Source: Kitasatospora phosalacinea | GTDB lineage: Bacteria > Actinomycetota > Actinomycetes > Streptomycetales > Streptomycetaceae | Direction of reading: 5' to 3' | DNA: 64,000 nucleotides | NCBI RefSeq assembly: GCF_030268885.1 | Contig: NZ_BSSA01000030.1 | Location: forward strand, 1 to 64,000 | Shown here: positions 24,823-33,355 of the stretch, piece by piece | How the letters are laid out: every line of letters starts with the position of its first letter | How positions within the stretch are numbered: the first letter of the stretch is position 1 | The notes under the pieces: generated by a model | What the model saw: only the letters and a program-made list of their open reading frames with translations | What the model was told of the DNA's origin: nothing | The model's database searches: none | Made by a program: the position numbers and the translations under genes

Positions 24823-26595
24823 ATGGCGGACGTGGACACCGAGAAGGACACCAGGAAACGGTGGATCGGCGCGGAGCACCCGCGCTACAAGTGGGTGGCG
24901 CTCTCGAACACCACCCTCGGCATGCTGATCGCGACGATCAACTCCTCGATCGTGCTGATCTCGCTCCCGGCGATCTTCAACGGCATCCACCTCAACCCGC
25001 TGGAGCCGGGCAACGTCAGCTACCTGCTGTGGATGCTGATGGGGTACATGCTGGTCACGGCGGTGCTGGTGGTGACGCTGGGACGGCTGGGCGACATCTG
25101 GGGCCGGGTCCGGATCTACAACGCGGGCTTCCTGATCTTCACCGTCACCTCGGTGATCCTCTCGCTCGACCCGATGGGCGGGGGCGGCGGCGCGCTCTGG
25201 CTGATCGGCTGGCGGGTGGTGCAGGCCGTCGGCGGCGCGATGCTGATGGCGAACTCCGCGGCCATCATCACCGACGCCTTCCCGGCCAGGCAGCGCGGCA
25301 TGGCGCTCGGCGTCAACATGGTCGCCGCGATCGCCGGGTCCTTCATCGGCCTGGTCCTCGGCGGCGTCCTCGCCGAGTGGAACTGGCGGTCGATCTTCTG
25401 GGTCAACGTCCCGATCGGCGTCATCGGCACCGTCTGGGCCTACCGCTCGCTGCACGAGACCGGCGTCCGCCGCCCCGGGAGGATCGACTGGTGGGGCAAC
25501 ATCACCTTCGCCGTCGGCCTCACCGCGCTGCTCGCGGGCATCACCTACGGCATCCAGCCGTACGGCGGCCACACCATGGGCTGGACCAACCCCTGGGTGC
25601 TGGCCGGCCTGATCGGCGGCGCGGCCGTGCTGGTCGCGTTCTGCGTGATCGAGACCAAGGTCGCCGAGCCGATGTTCCCGCTGCGCCTGTTCCGCGACCC
25701 GGTGTTCGCGGGCGGCAACCTGGCGACGCTGCTGGGCTCGATCGCCCGCGGCGGCCTGCAGTTCATGCTGATCGTCTGGCTGCAGGGCATCTGGCTGCCG
25801 CTGCACGGCTACGAGTACGAGCAGACCCCGCTGTGGGCGGGCATCTACCTCGTCCCGCTGACCGTCGGCTTCCTCGCCGCCGGGCCGATCGCCGGACACC
25901 TCTCGGACCGCTTCGGCGCCCGGATGTTCGCGGCCGGCGGCCTGGTCGTGATGGCCGCCTCGTTCGCCGGACTGCTGGCCCTGCCCACCGACTTCGGGTA
26001 CGTGTGGTTCGCCCTGCTGGTGTTCCTCAACGGCCTCGGCGGCGGCCTGTTCGCCGCGCCCAACACCGCGCTGGTGATGTCCAGCGTCCCGGCCGCCGAC
26101 CGCGGCGCCGCCTCCGGCATGCGGGCGACCTTCCAGAACGCGGGCATGGTGCTCTCCATCGGCGTGTTCTTCTCGCTGATGGTGGCCGGCCTGGCCGGAT
26201 CGCTCCCGCAGACCCTCAACGACGGCCTCACCGCCCAGGGCGTCTCGCCCGCGGACGCCCACGCAGTGGCCCAACTCCCGCCGGTCGGAACGCTGTTCGC
26301 TGCCTTCCTCGGCTACAACCCGATCCACGAACTGCTCGGCCCCCAGGTGCTCTCCGGCCTGCCCGCCTCCAACGCGCAGACCCTCACCGGACGGGAGTTC
26401 TTCCCGCACCTGATCTCCGGCCCGTTCCACGACGGCCTGATGGTGGTCTTCTCGCTCGCCATCGCGATGTCGCTGGTCGCCGCCCTGGCCTCGCTGCTGC
26501 GCGGCCGCCGAGCCGGTACCGTCGACGGCGGCCCCGAGAGCGGCGCGACCACCGTCCCGGACGGGGACGCTTCGGTCTCCCGGGGCGCAGCGTGA
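24823..26595 (+). CDS. MFS efflux transporter, DHA2 (14-helix) family
   Basis: This 590-residue transporter has about 14 helices. It contains MFS motif A (GRLGDIWGRVRIYN), the motif-C region GSFIGLVLGGVLAEWNWRSIFWVNVPIG typical of QacA/EmrB-type drug:proton antiporters, and a repeated motif in LSDRFGARMFAAGG. A larger extracytoplasmic loop lies near residues 465-510. It ends in a Gly/Ser-rich tail. It is co-transcribed with the MarR regulator starting 1 nt after its stop, so drug-induced efflux is the likely role. Confidence 0.93.
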   Translation: MADVDTEKDTRKRWIGAEHPRYKWVALSNTTLGMLIATINSSIVLISLPAIFNGIHLNPLEPGNVSYLLWMLMGYMLVTAVLVVTLGRLGDIWGRVRIYNAGFLIFTVTSVILSLDPMGGGGGALWLIGWRVVQAVGGAMLMANSAAIITDAFPARQRGMALGVNMVAAIAGSFIGLVLGGVLAEWNWRSIFWVNVPIGVIGTVWAYRSLHETGVRRPGRIDWWGNITFAVGLTALLAGITYGIQPYGGHTMGWTNPWVLAGLIGGAAVLVAFCVIETKVAEPMFPLRLFRDPVFAGGNLATLLGSIARGGLQFMLIVWLQGIWLPLHGYEYEQTPLWAGIYLVPLTVGFLAAGPIAGHLSDRFGARMFAAGGLVVMAASFAGLLALPTDFGYVWFALLVFLNGLGGGLFAAPNTALVMSSVPAADRGAASGMRATFQNAGMVLSIGVFFSLMVAGLAGSLPQTLNDGLTAQGVSPADAHAVAQLPPVGTLFAAFLGYNPIHELLGPQVLSGLPASNAQTLTGREFFPHLISGPFHDGLMVVFSLAIAMSLVAALASLLRGRRAGTVDGGPESGATTVPDGDASVSRGAA

Positions 26596-26596
26596 C

Positions 26597-27076
26597 GTGA
26601 ACGAGACGGCGGAGCAGGGGAGTTCGACGGTGGGACAGCAGCACGAGGGCGGGCTCGACCCGGCGGAGGTGGCGCGCCTGCGCCTGGTCATCGCCCGCCT
26701 GAACCGGCACCTGATGCAGGCGTCCGACCGGCAGGAGTTCACCTTCGCCCAGCAGTCCGCCCTGGCCCGGATCGAGGAGCACGGCCCGGTCCGGCTCGGC
26801 GAACTCGCCGCGCTGGAACGGGTCGCCGCCCCCTCGCTCACCCGCACCGTCGCCTCCCTGGTCGAGTCCCGCCTGGTCAACCGCGTCCCCGATCCCAACG
26901 ACGGACGCTCCGCCCTGGTCGAACTCGCCCCCGAGGGCGTCGAGCTGCTGGCCCACATCCGCCGCCGCCGCTCCGAGCTGCTGGCCCGCCGCACCGCCGA
27001 ACTCACCGACGAGGAGCGACGGACCCTGATGGCGGCCCTGCCCGTCCTGGAGCGCCTGGTCGCCATCGACAGCTGA
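26597..27076 (+). CDS. MarR-family transcriptional regulator
   Basis: This 159-residue winged-helix protein has FAQQSALARIEEHGPVRLGELAALERVAAPSLTRTVASLVESRLVNRVPDPNDGRSALVELAPEG, residues about 48-112, the MarR DNA-binding core with its DPNDGR wing. The GTG at 26597 lies one base after the exporter stop, implying translational coupling. It probably represses the operon through the repeat at 24772. The first 30 residues are polar and could be removed by a later start. Confidence 0.9.
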   Translation: MNETAEQGSSTVGQQHEGGLDPAEVARLRLVIARLNRHLMQASDRQEFTFAQQSALARIEEHGPVRLGELAALERVAAPSLTRTVASLVESRLVNRVPDPNDGRSALVELAPEGVELLAHIRRRRSELLARRTAELTDEERRTLMAALPVLERLVAIDS

Positions 27077-27101
27077 ACGCCCCCGCTCCGCCCCCGCCGC
27101 C

Positions 27102-27129
27102 CCGCCGCCCCACGGCCGCGGGGCGGCGG
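27102..27129 (+). terminator. Terminator after the DHA2-MarR operon
   Basis: Arms CCGCCGCCCC (27102-27111) and GGGGCGGCGG (27120-27129) with an 8-nt loop, 25 nt after the MarR stop. The remainder of 27130-27355 is unusually less GC-rich and appears to be the promoter region of the next gene. Confidence 0.7.
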
Positions 27130-27355
27130 CGCGCGGATTCCGCTCGAAAGCGTCGTGTTCCGGGGAAGGGCGGACCCGGTCGGGCATGTGTGGGCGACCC
27201 GTTGATTCCGGCTTTCCCGTCGCCCGTCGGGAGAAGTTCCGACCGAATTTCCTCCATCCGGTGAAGCCGCTCCCAAGGGCGGGCGGCGGGCCGATCCGAA
27301 CGGCCGGCCTCGCTGCGACCGTCACCACGGCGACCACGTCCAGGAGGAAATTCCC

Positions 27356-28294
27356 GTGCGCCCCGTCGTGCGAAGTGTCGCGATCGTGAGCAGCGCCGCC
27401 CTCACCGCCCTCACCCTCGCCGTGCCCTCCGCCGTCGCGAAGGACGCTGTTGACGCGGTCACCGCCAACGCCGCGGTCGATCCTGAGACCGCGGCCCTCG
27501 CCCCGCCGCGCGACCTCGCCGCCGCCGTCGGGGAACAGGGGCGCGGCGCCTTCGACGACGCTTTCACCGGTGTCTCCGTCGACCGGAAGAACAACCAGGT
27601 CATCGTGTACGGAACCGACGGGGCTCGGAGCAGGAAGATGACCGGCGCGGCACAGCAGAAGCACGCCGGGATCGACACCGGCCGGGTCAAGTACGTGACC
27701 GCGAAGTACTCGAGGAAGGACCTGGACGCCTCGCTCGACCGGACAACGGAGGCGGCGAGGTCCTCCGACGCCGCACACCTGGAGGTGTACGGCGCGGCCG
27801 CCGCCCCGGACGGTTCCGGCATCCCGGTCACCGCCACCGCGGGCGAGGCGCCCCAGCCGTTCACCCGGCGTTGGAACGACGGCCGCGCCTTCATCGGCGG
27901 GAACGTGCCGATCGGCGACGGCAACCCCAGCGTCGGCTCGTGGTCCTCCCTCTCGAGGGGCGGCTACACGGGGTTCACCGGCTCCGACCACCCGCAGTGG
28001 GACGCGCAGACCACCGTCACCGACTACTGCAACGGCAACGGGACGGACTCCGACGAGGCCGACCAGCCCGAGGGGAGGTGGTACGCCGTTACTTCGGCGG
28101 CGTACTCCTACGACGGGGACTCCGTCTGCCAGGACGGGGCGCGGCCCTACTACGACGGCCACGGGGTGCCCTGCGGCATCACCGGCAGCAGCACCCGCCA
28201 GGCCCGTGGCATCGTGTCGGGCGGCGAAGGCGGGACGCTGTACCGGACCGAGGCGCCGGACATCCTGGACTCGTCCTGTCCCTGCTGCTCCTGA
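27356..28294 (+). CDS. Secreted protein resembling a degenerate S1-type protease
   Basis: This 312-residue protein starts at a GTG behind a perfect AGGAGG (27342-27347). Its signal peptide is VRSVAIVSSAALTALTLAVPSAVAKD. The C-terminal half resembles secreted chymotrypsin-like proteases of Streptomyces, with an RGIVSGGEGG segment where the strand after the catalytic serine normally lies. The GDSGG serine motif is absent, and GITGSSTRQ stands in its place. The end, ILDSSCPCCS, runs into an unrelated frame. Family resemblance is weak; the protein may be inactive or truncated by the event that created the remnant behind it. Confidence 0.5.
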   Translation: MRPVVRSVAIVSSAALTALTLAVPSAVAKDAVDAVTANAAVDPETAALAPPRDLAAAVGEQGRGAFDDAFTGVSVDRKNNQVIVYGTDGARSRKMTGAAQQKHAGIDTGRVKYVTAKYSRKDLDASLDRTTEAARSSDAAHLEVYGAAAAPDGSGIPVTATAGEAPQPFTRRWNDGRAFIGGNVPIGDGNPSVGSWSSLSRGGYTGFTGSDHPQWDAQTTVTDYCNGNGTDSDEADQPEGRWYAVTSAAYSYDGDSVCQDGARPYYDGHGVPCGITGSSTRQARGIVSGGEGGTLYRTEAPDILDSSCPCCS

Positions 28295-28632
28295 CCGCCT
28301 GCGGGCAGTGGGTGGGCGGGCAGGAGGCCCCGAACCGGCTGGCGGTGTCCGCGGGGCCGCTGGGCGAGAAGCCGGTCGGGGTGACCTTCCGGGCCTACAG
28401 CACGGAGGGCACCTTCCGCGCCTACCTGCTCGACAAGGGCGGCACCGTCATCGGCACCTCCCCCGGGGCGCTGCGGGAGGGGAGGGCGACGATCACCACG
28501 CTGTGCGACGGCACGACCTGGCAGCAGGTGCTCGACCACCAGGACTTCGAGGACCAGGTGGCGGTCGTGCTGTCCAACCCCGGGCAGCCCGACCTGATCG
28601 CGACCGGGGCGCTCCACGTCGAGGCGTACTGA
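28270..28632 (+). pseudogene. Lipoprotein gene remnant lacking its start
   Basis: The frame reads LVLSLLLLTACGQWVGGQEAPNRL and continues about 110 residues to a stop at 28632. LTAC is a clear lipobox at the end of a hydrophobic signal core. No ATG, GTG or TTG lies in frame close before the core; upstream the frame runs as a shadow of the secreted-protein gene. The beginning was apparently lost by a deletion joining the two genes near 28260-28280. The rest is a mature domain with TTLCDGTTWQQVLDHQDFEDQVAVVLSNPG, unknown family. Expression by readthrough or frameshift cannot be excluded. Confidence 0.55.
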
Positions 28633-28643
28633 GCCGGCACGGC

Positions 28644-29441
28644 TCAGCCGCAGTGGCCCTGGGCGTCGGCCCGGTCGTAGTCGCCCGCTGCGAACGCCTT
28701 CGCCGGGACGGTGAAGTACAGCGTCCCGGCGTCGCCCCAGGCCCAGCCGAGCTCCTCGTCCGCGGCGAGCTGGAGCAGGTGGACGTGCGGCCCGTCGGCG
28801 TCGCGGTAGGTCACCGAGCTCCCGTAGGAGGTGTCCGGCCAGCCGAACGCGCAGTGCTTCCCGGCGGTGTTCCCGTCGAAGCCGTCCATGGTGTCGAGGA
28901 CGAGCGAGGCCGCGCCCCAGTGCCGGTCCGTGTCGTACTCGAGGTCGTCGTCCGCGACGTCCCAGCAGTCCGGCAGCATGGTCGAGGCGGCCGCGTGGAC
29001 GGGCCGGGCCGGGTAACTGCGAGCGGGGGCGGGTGCGGGGACCTCGACGGCCCGGGCCGGGTCGGCGGGGACGACGCGGTACATCTCCGGGCTGGAGGTG
29101 TCGAGCTTCCGGTACTCCTCGTACGACACGTCCGGGTCGAGCTGGAAGAAGTTCAACAGGCCCGGGCGGGTGGGGAGTTCGGCGCCGAGCCAGGGAGCGA
29201 GCGCGTCGGTGTCGAGGACGGCGAGCAGCGACAGCGGGACGCCGTCGAGGGCGGGCCAGGGCGTCTCCGGGTCGAGCAGGGCGGGGCCGCCGAGCCGGCA
29301 CCGGCCGGTGGCCGGGGCCCCGTCGGTGGCGGTCTCCAGCCGGAAGCCGCGGCGGGCCATCGCCGCGAACTGCGCTCCGGCCCGCTCCCCGAGGCGCTCG
29401 GCGCAGAGGCGGGGCAGGTCGGCGGGGTCGTGGAATTCCAT
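28644..29441 (-). CDS. DUF1963 (YwqG-like) protein
   Basis: This 265-residue cytoplasmic protein has the DUF1963 pattern: RLGGPALLDPETPWPALDGVPLSLLAVLD in the first third, LLNFFQLDPDV in the middle and VHLLQLAADEELGWAWGDAGTLYFTVPAKAFAAGDYDRA at the end. The biochemical function is unknown; family members often lie near toxin-immunity or stress genes. It is convergent with the lipoprotein remnant, 11 nt apart. Confidence 0.85.
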   Translation of the reverse strand: MEFHDPADLPRLCAERLGERAGAQFAAMARRGFRLETATDGAPATGRCRLGGPALLDPETPWPALDGVPLSLLAVLDTDALAPWLGAELPTRPGLLNFFQLDPDVSYEEYRKLDTSSPEMYRVVPADPARAVEVPAPAPARSYPARPVHAAASTMLPDCWDVADDDLEYDTDRHWGAASLVLDTMDGFDGNTAGKHCAFGWPDTSYGSSVTYRDADGPHVHLLQLAADEELGWAWGDAGTLYFTVPAKAFAAGDYDRADAQGHCG

Positions 29442-29608
29442 GCCGACATCCTCTCAACTCCCGCTGACGACAACCCGGTCGGTGCGGCCGTCGACCGCGG
29501 GAGCGGGGTCAGGGGACGGCCGGGACGGTGGCGAAGTCCAGCGCGGTCGCACCGCCGGGGCCGTCGCAGACGAGCAGGTCCGGGTTCGGGGCGGGACCGG
29601 TGTTCCGA

Positions 29609-30373
29609 TCAGCAAGCCTGGGCGGCGATCCCGTCCAGCACCATCTCCAGTCCCGCCGCGAACGACTCGCCCGGCGTCAGGTGGTCGGCCGAACGCATCA
29701 CCTCCGCGATCGTCGGGTGCCGCCCCGCCGCCAGCACCCGCATCACGTACGGTCCCATCGCCACCTGCCAGTCGTGGTTCGAGCGCCCGTCCGCCCGTTC
29801 CGCCCGGCGCTGCGCCACCTCCACCCGCAGCCGCCCCGCCAGGTAGGCGTGGAACACCCCCGCCGCCTGCTGCACCAGGGTCGGTCGCCCGGCGAAGCCC
29901 GGCACGCCCCACAGCACGGCCAGGGCGGCCTCCCGAGCGGCCAGCGCGTTCGGGCCCAAGTGCGGCCGCCCGCCGAGCAGTTCGATGAACCACTCGTGCC
30001 GCAGCACGGCCGCCCGGTGCCGCCCGGCGAGCGTCCGCAACTCCTCCCGCCACTCCCGGGGTCCGGCCGGGGGCGGTGCCTCGTGCGGGCCGGGGGCGAT
30101 CTCGGCGTAGACCGCGTCCACCATCAGCTCCAGCAGTTCGGCCTTGGTCTCCACGTACCCGTACAGCCGCATCGGGCCGACCTCCAGCACCGCCGCGACC
30201 CGCCGGATCGACACCCCCTCCAGCCCGTCCGCGTCGGCCAGTTCGACCGCGGCGCCGACGATCAGCGCCCGGCTCAGCGGCCCCGGCGTCCGCCGCTCCG
30301 GTGGCTCCGGGCGCTCCCAGACCAGGCCGGAACCGGTGCCGGGGTCGGGCTCGGAATCGTGACGGGGGGTCAT
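29609..30373 (-). CDS. TetR/AcrR-family regulator of the adjacent monooxygenase
   Basis: This 254-residue TetR-type repressor has a helix-turn-helix, LSRALIVGAAVELADADGLEGVSIRRVAAVLEVGPMRLYGYVETKAELLELM, at about 33-84. The C-terminal domain is of the TetR_C_1 kind (HEWFIELLGGRPHLGPNALA). It is divergent from the FAD-dependent monooxygenase across 143 bp that hold a row of CGATAC palindromes. The pairing suggests induction of the monooxygenase by its drug-like substrate. Confidence 0.9.
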   Translation of the reverse strand: MTPRHDSEPDPGTGSGLVWERPEPPERRTPGPLSRALIVGAAVELADADGLEGVSIRRVAAVLEVGPMRLYGYVETKAELLELMVDAVYAEIAPGPHEAPPPAGPREWREELRTLAGRHRAAVLRHEWFIELLGGRPHLGPNALAAREAALAVLWGVPGFAGRPTLVQQAAGVFHAYLAGRLRVEVAQRRAERADGRSNHDWQVAMGPYVMRVLAAGRHPTIAEVMRSADHLTPGESFAAGLEMVLDGIAAQAC

Positions 30374-30437
30374 GGGGGCGGTCTCCGTTCGGCGGTGCGG
30401 GGCAGTGCGGGGCGGTGCGGGCGGTGCTGCGGGAACA

Positions 30438-30488
30438 CGATACGAGTGAGCCTGTCGATACAGTGTATCGAAGCGATACGGTGTATCG
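30438..30488. promoter_or_regulatory. TetR operator array with 18-bp period
   Basis: CGATAC occurs at 30438, 30456 and 30474, exactly 18 bp apart. The last two are parts of the palindromes CGATACAGTGTATCG (30456-30470, 7-bp perfect arms) and CGATACGGTGTATCG (30474-30488). The array sits between the TetR gene and the monooxygenase and ends 28 bp before the latter. Confidence 0.8.
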
Positions 30489-30516
30489 GACGGAGCGACG
30501 AAGGGGAGGACGGAAG

Positions 30517-31722
30517 ATGACGCACACCACGGACGTGGCGATCGTCGGCGGCGGCCCGGGCGGGCTGACCCTGGCGCGGCTGCTCACCACGGGCGGCAGC
30601 GCCCGCGTGACGGTGTACGAACGCGACGGCGGGCGGACGGCCCGCACCCAGGGCGGCACGCTCGACCTGCACGCCGACACCGGGCAGCGCGCCCTGCGCG
30701 CCGCCGGGCTGACGCAGGCGTTCCGCCGCCACGCCCGGCCCGAGGGGGAGGACATGCTGCTGCTCGACCCCACCGGCACCGTGCTGCACCGCGACGACAC
30801 CCCGGACGACTCGCCCGCGCTCCGCCCCGAGATCGACCGCGCCGACCTGCGCGACCTGCTGCTGGACTCCCTCCCGCCCGGCACCGTCGCCTGGGGCCGC
30901 ACCCTGCGCACCGCCGTCCCGGTCCCGGCCTCCGCCCCGTCCCCGGACGGCGAAGGCAGCGGCGGCGGCTGGCAGTTGGAGTTCACCGACGGCAGCCGGG
31001 CCGAGCACCAGCTCCTGATCGGCGCCGACGGCGCCAACTCCCGGGTGCGGCCGCTGCTCACCCCCGCCGTGCCGCAGCACCTCGGCGTCAACGCGATCGA
31101 GGGCACCGTCCCCGACATCGACCGCACCCACCCCGACCTCGCCGCCGTCGTCGGCCGCGGCAGCTACTGGGTGGTCGGCGACGGCCGCTCCCTGGTCGCC
31201 CAGCGCTGCAGCGACGGCTCCGTCCGGATCGGCCTGAGCTTCTACGGCCCGGCCGACCGCGCCGCCGACTGGCTCACCACCTGCGGCATCCCGTTCGACC
31301 GCCCCGACGAGGCCCGGGCCGCGCTGCTCCCGCTGTTCGCCGACTGGACGCCCGACTGCCGCGCCCTGATCGCCGCCGCCTGCGCCGGCCCGCTCACCCC
31401 GCGCGCCCTGACCGCCCTCCCGGTCGGCCTGCGCTGGCCGCACCGCCCCGGCCTCACCCTGCTCGGCGACGCCGCCCACCTGATGCCCCCGGTCGGCCAC
31501 GGCGCCAACGCCGCGATGCGCGACGCCCTGGAACTGGCCACCGCCCTCGCCGCCACCCCCGCCGACCCCGACGCCGCCCTGCGGGCCTACGAGGAGGAGA
31601 TGTTCACCCGCACCGCCGGGGTCGCCGACGAGTCGGCCCGGATCCTGGCGATGATCACCTCCCCGGCGGGCGGCCCCGGCATCGCCGCGTTCTTCCGGGG
31701 CGAGACGCGGCCGGGCGCGTAA
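30517..31722 (+). CDS. FAD-dependent monooxygenase, TetX/PHBH-like
   Basis: This 401-residue flavoprotein hydroxylase has the dinucleotide-binding motif VAIVGGGPGGLTLARLL at about 7-23, the DG region LLIGADGANSRVRPLLTP, and the FAD ribityl-binding GDAAHLMPPVGHGANAAMRDALELA near 320-345. Full length for class A flavin monooxygenases such as TetX or the rifampicin monooxygenases. It uses NAD(P)H and oxygen to hydroxylate an aromatic or polyketide substrate. TetR control suggests a xenobiotic-response gene. The ATG at 30517 follows AAGGGGAGGA. Confidence 0.92.
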   Translation: MTHTTDVAIVGGGPGGLTLARLLTTGGSARVTVYERDGGRTARTQGGTLDLHADTGQRALRAAGLTQAFRRHARPEGEDMLLLDPTGTVLHRDDTPDDSPALRPEIDRADLRDLLLDSLPPGTVAWGRTLRTAVPVPASAPSPDGEGSGGGWQLEFTDGSRAEHQLLIGADGANSRVRPLLTPAVPQHLGVNAIEGTVPDIDRTHPDLAAVVGRGSYWVVGDGRSLVAQRCSDGSVRIGLSFYGPADRAADWLTTCGIPFDRPDEARAALLPLFADWTPDCRALIAAACAGPLTPRALTALPVGLRWPHRPGLTLLGDAAHLMPPVGHGANAAMRDALELATALAATPADPDAALRAYEEEMFTRTAGVADESARILAMITSPAGGPGIAAFFRGETRPGA

Positions 31723-31756
31723 CGCCGCGACCGCGCTCGGCCGGACCGGGCGCCGG

Positions 31757-32998
31757 TCAGGTCGTCCAGGCGGGGGTGGGGGCCGCTCCGGGTGCCGAGG
31801 GGGAGGGGGCGGTGGCGCGCAGGGCGATCTCCAGTTCGAGGCGGGTGTCGGGGGAGGCCAGGGCGGGCCCGAAGAGGCGGTGGACGCGGTGCAGCCGCTG
31901 GCGGGCGGTCTGCGGGTGGATGCCGAGGCGGGCGGCGACCTCGGGGGCGGTGCCGCGGCCGGTCTGCAGCCAGGCGAGCAGGGTGGCGGCGAGGCGCTCG
32001 CGCTGCTTGGGGGTGAGCGGGGCCAGCGGCGCCAGACGGCGTTCGGCGATCAGTCGGACCAGGGCCGGGTCGGTGAGCAGCAGCAGGTCCGCGTAGCGCT
32101 CGCGGCAGTCGACCGGGCGCTGCGGCGGTTCGGGCAGCGCGGCCCGGACCAGGCGGGCCCAGCGCAGCGACTGCGCGGCGAGGGCGGGCGGCACGGCCGG
32201 GCCGATCACGGCGCCGCGCCCGTGCAGGGCGGCCGCGAGCTGCGGGTCGGCGAGCGCGGTGGCGGGGTCGGGCAGCAGCAGGTGCGGCTGCGGGACGTCC
32301 AGCCCCGCCAGGACGCGGTCGGGCAGCCGGGCCGGGGGCGGACCGGACGGACCGGACGGACCGGACGGTCCCGGCGGGCGGGGCGCGGCGGCGGGGCGCG
32401 GGTCGAGCGAGACGGCGGCGACCTGCGCGGGCAGCGGCCAGTCCGCGAGGCGGGCGGCGGCGGCGAGTTCGGCCGGGTCGGCGCCCGCCAGCAGCAGGTC
32501 GTGCAGCCGCTGCCGGGCCCGGCCGAGCGCCCCGGCCCGGTCGGTGCGGGCGTCCACGTAGCCCTGGACGCTGGCCGCGGCCACCTCGTCGATGTGCGCG
32601 AACACCGCCTCGGCGAGGGTGACCAGTTGCTCCGCGGCCAGCCCGCGGCGGCGGGCCACCCGGGCGTACCGGCGCCAGGCGATCCGGGCACCGAGCCGGA
32701 ACGCGGCCTGCAGGGCGTCCAGGCTGCGGCCCTCGGAGAGTTCGCCGCGGCCGAGCGACCGGTACACCCGCAGCTGGCGCGGGCCGGGCGAGGGCAGCCC
32801 GGCGACCCGGTCGGTGAACTCGGCGAGCGCGGTCTCCACCCCCTGCTGGATTCCGGCGCCGAATTGCCCGGAGAGCGGTCGGGAGAATTCCGGGACGGCT
32901 GACCTGATCTCCCGGATGATCTCGGACGCGAGGGATTGCTGCTCGGCTCTGAGTTCGGTGGAGAAATCACGTGGAAGCCCTTCCCACGGTCCGCCCAA
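31757..32998 (-). CDS. PucR/CdaR-type helix-turn-helix regulator
   Basis: This 413-residue regulator has a C-terminal PucR-type HTH (LAATLLAWLQTGRGTAPEVAARLGIHPQTARQRLHRVHRLFGPAL, about 340-385). The N-terminal half is an RsbRD_N-like/GGDEF-like sensor region (AGIQQGVETALAEFTDRVAG and following). A Pro/Ala/Arg-rich linker is near the middle. The TTG at 32998 is supported by GAGGAG about 6 nt upstream, and no later start fits. Its target is unknown. The adjacent convergent monooxygenase overlaps its terminator hairpin (31744-31758). Confidence 0.82.
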   Translation of the reverse strand: MGGPWEGLPRDFSTELRAEQQSLASEIIREIRSAVPEFSRPLSGQFGAGIQQGVETALAEFTDRVAGLPSPGPRQLRVYRSLGRGELSEGRSLDALQAAFRLGARIAWRRYARVARRRGLAAEQLVTLAEAVFAHIDEVAAASVQGYVDARTDRAGALGRARQRLHDLLLAGADPAELAAAARLADWPLPAQVAAVSLDPRPAAAPRPPGPSGPSGPSGPPPARLPDRVLAGLDVPQPHLLLPDPATALADPQLAAALHGRGAVIGPAVPPALAAQSLRWARLVRAALPEPPQRPVDCRERYADLLLLTDPALVRLIAERRLAPLAPLTPKQRERLAATLLAWLQTGRGTAPEVAARLGIHPQTARQRLHRVHRLFGPALASPDTRLELEIALRATAPSPSAPGAAPTPAWTT

Positions 32999-33252
32999 TT
33001 CCGCTCCTCGGGGTAGCGATAATCCGTCCGGCCGACGCCCGGCGCGAGCCGGAAGGCACCGGTGCGCGCCAGGACGGGCAAGGGGAGTATGCGTCCGGGT
33101 TACCCGCCGGTCAATAGGTTCGACGCAAGCTTGCGGGCCCGTACGACGGCCGCCGCGGGTGGAAACGCTGACGCGGATGACAGTTCCGTCGGAGGGGGGA
33201 AGGAATTCCTGGCACTTTCGGGTGGACTTTCCGGAGCCGCTTGCGCCGCGTG

Positions 33253-33281
33253 TTGACGACCCGTCAGGCCGCTCCTAGCTT
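33253..33281 (+). promoter_or_regulatory. Promoter of the secreted lipase gene
   Basis: TTGACG (33253-33258) and TAGCTT (33276-33281) are separated by 17 bp, close to the HrdB consensus, 75 bp before the start at 33356. The 357-bp gap 32999-33355 otherwise shows only the divergent PucR promoter side and no gene. Confidence 0.7.
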
Positions 33282-33355
33282 CGTGGCGACCCGGAGAAAG
33301 TCGGGGAACACCCGGGGAATTCCGGGTGCGGAGCGGACGAGGGACGCGGACGACG

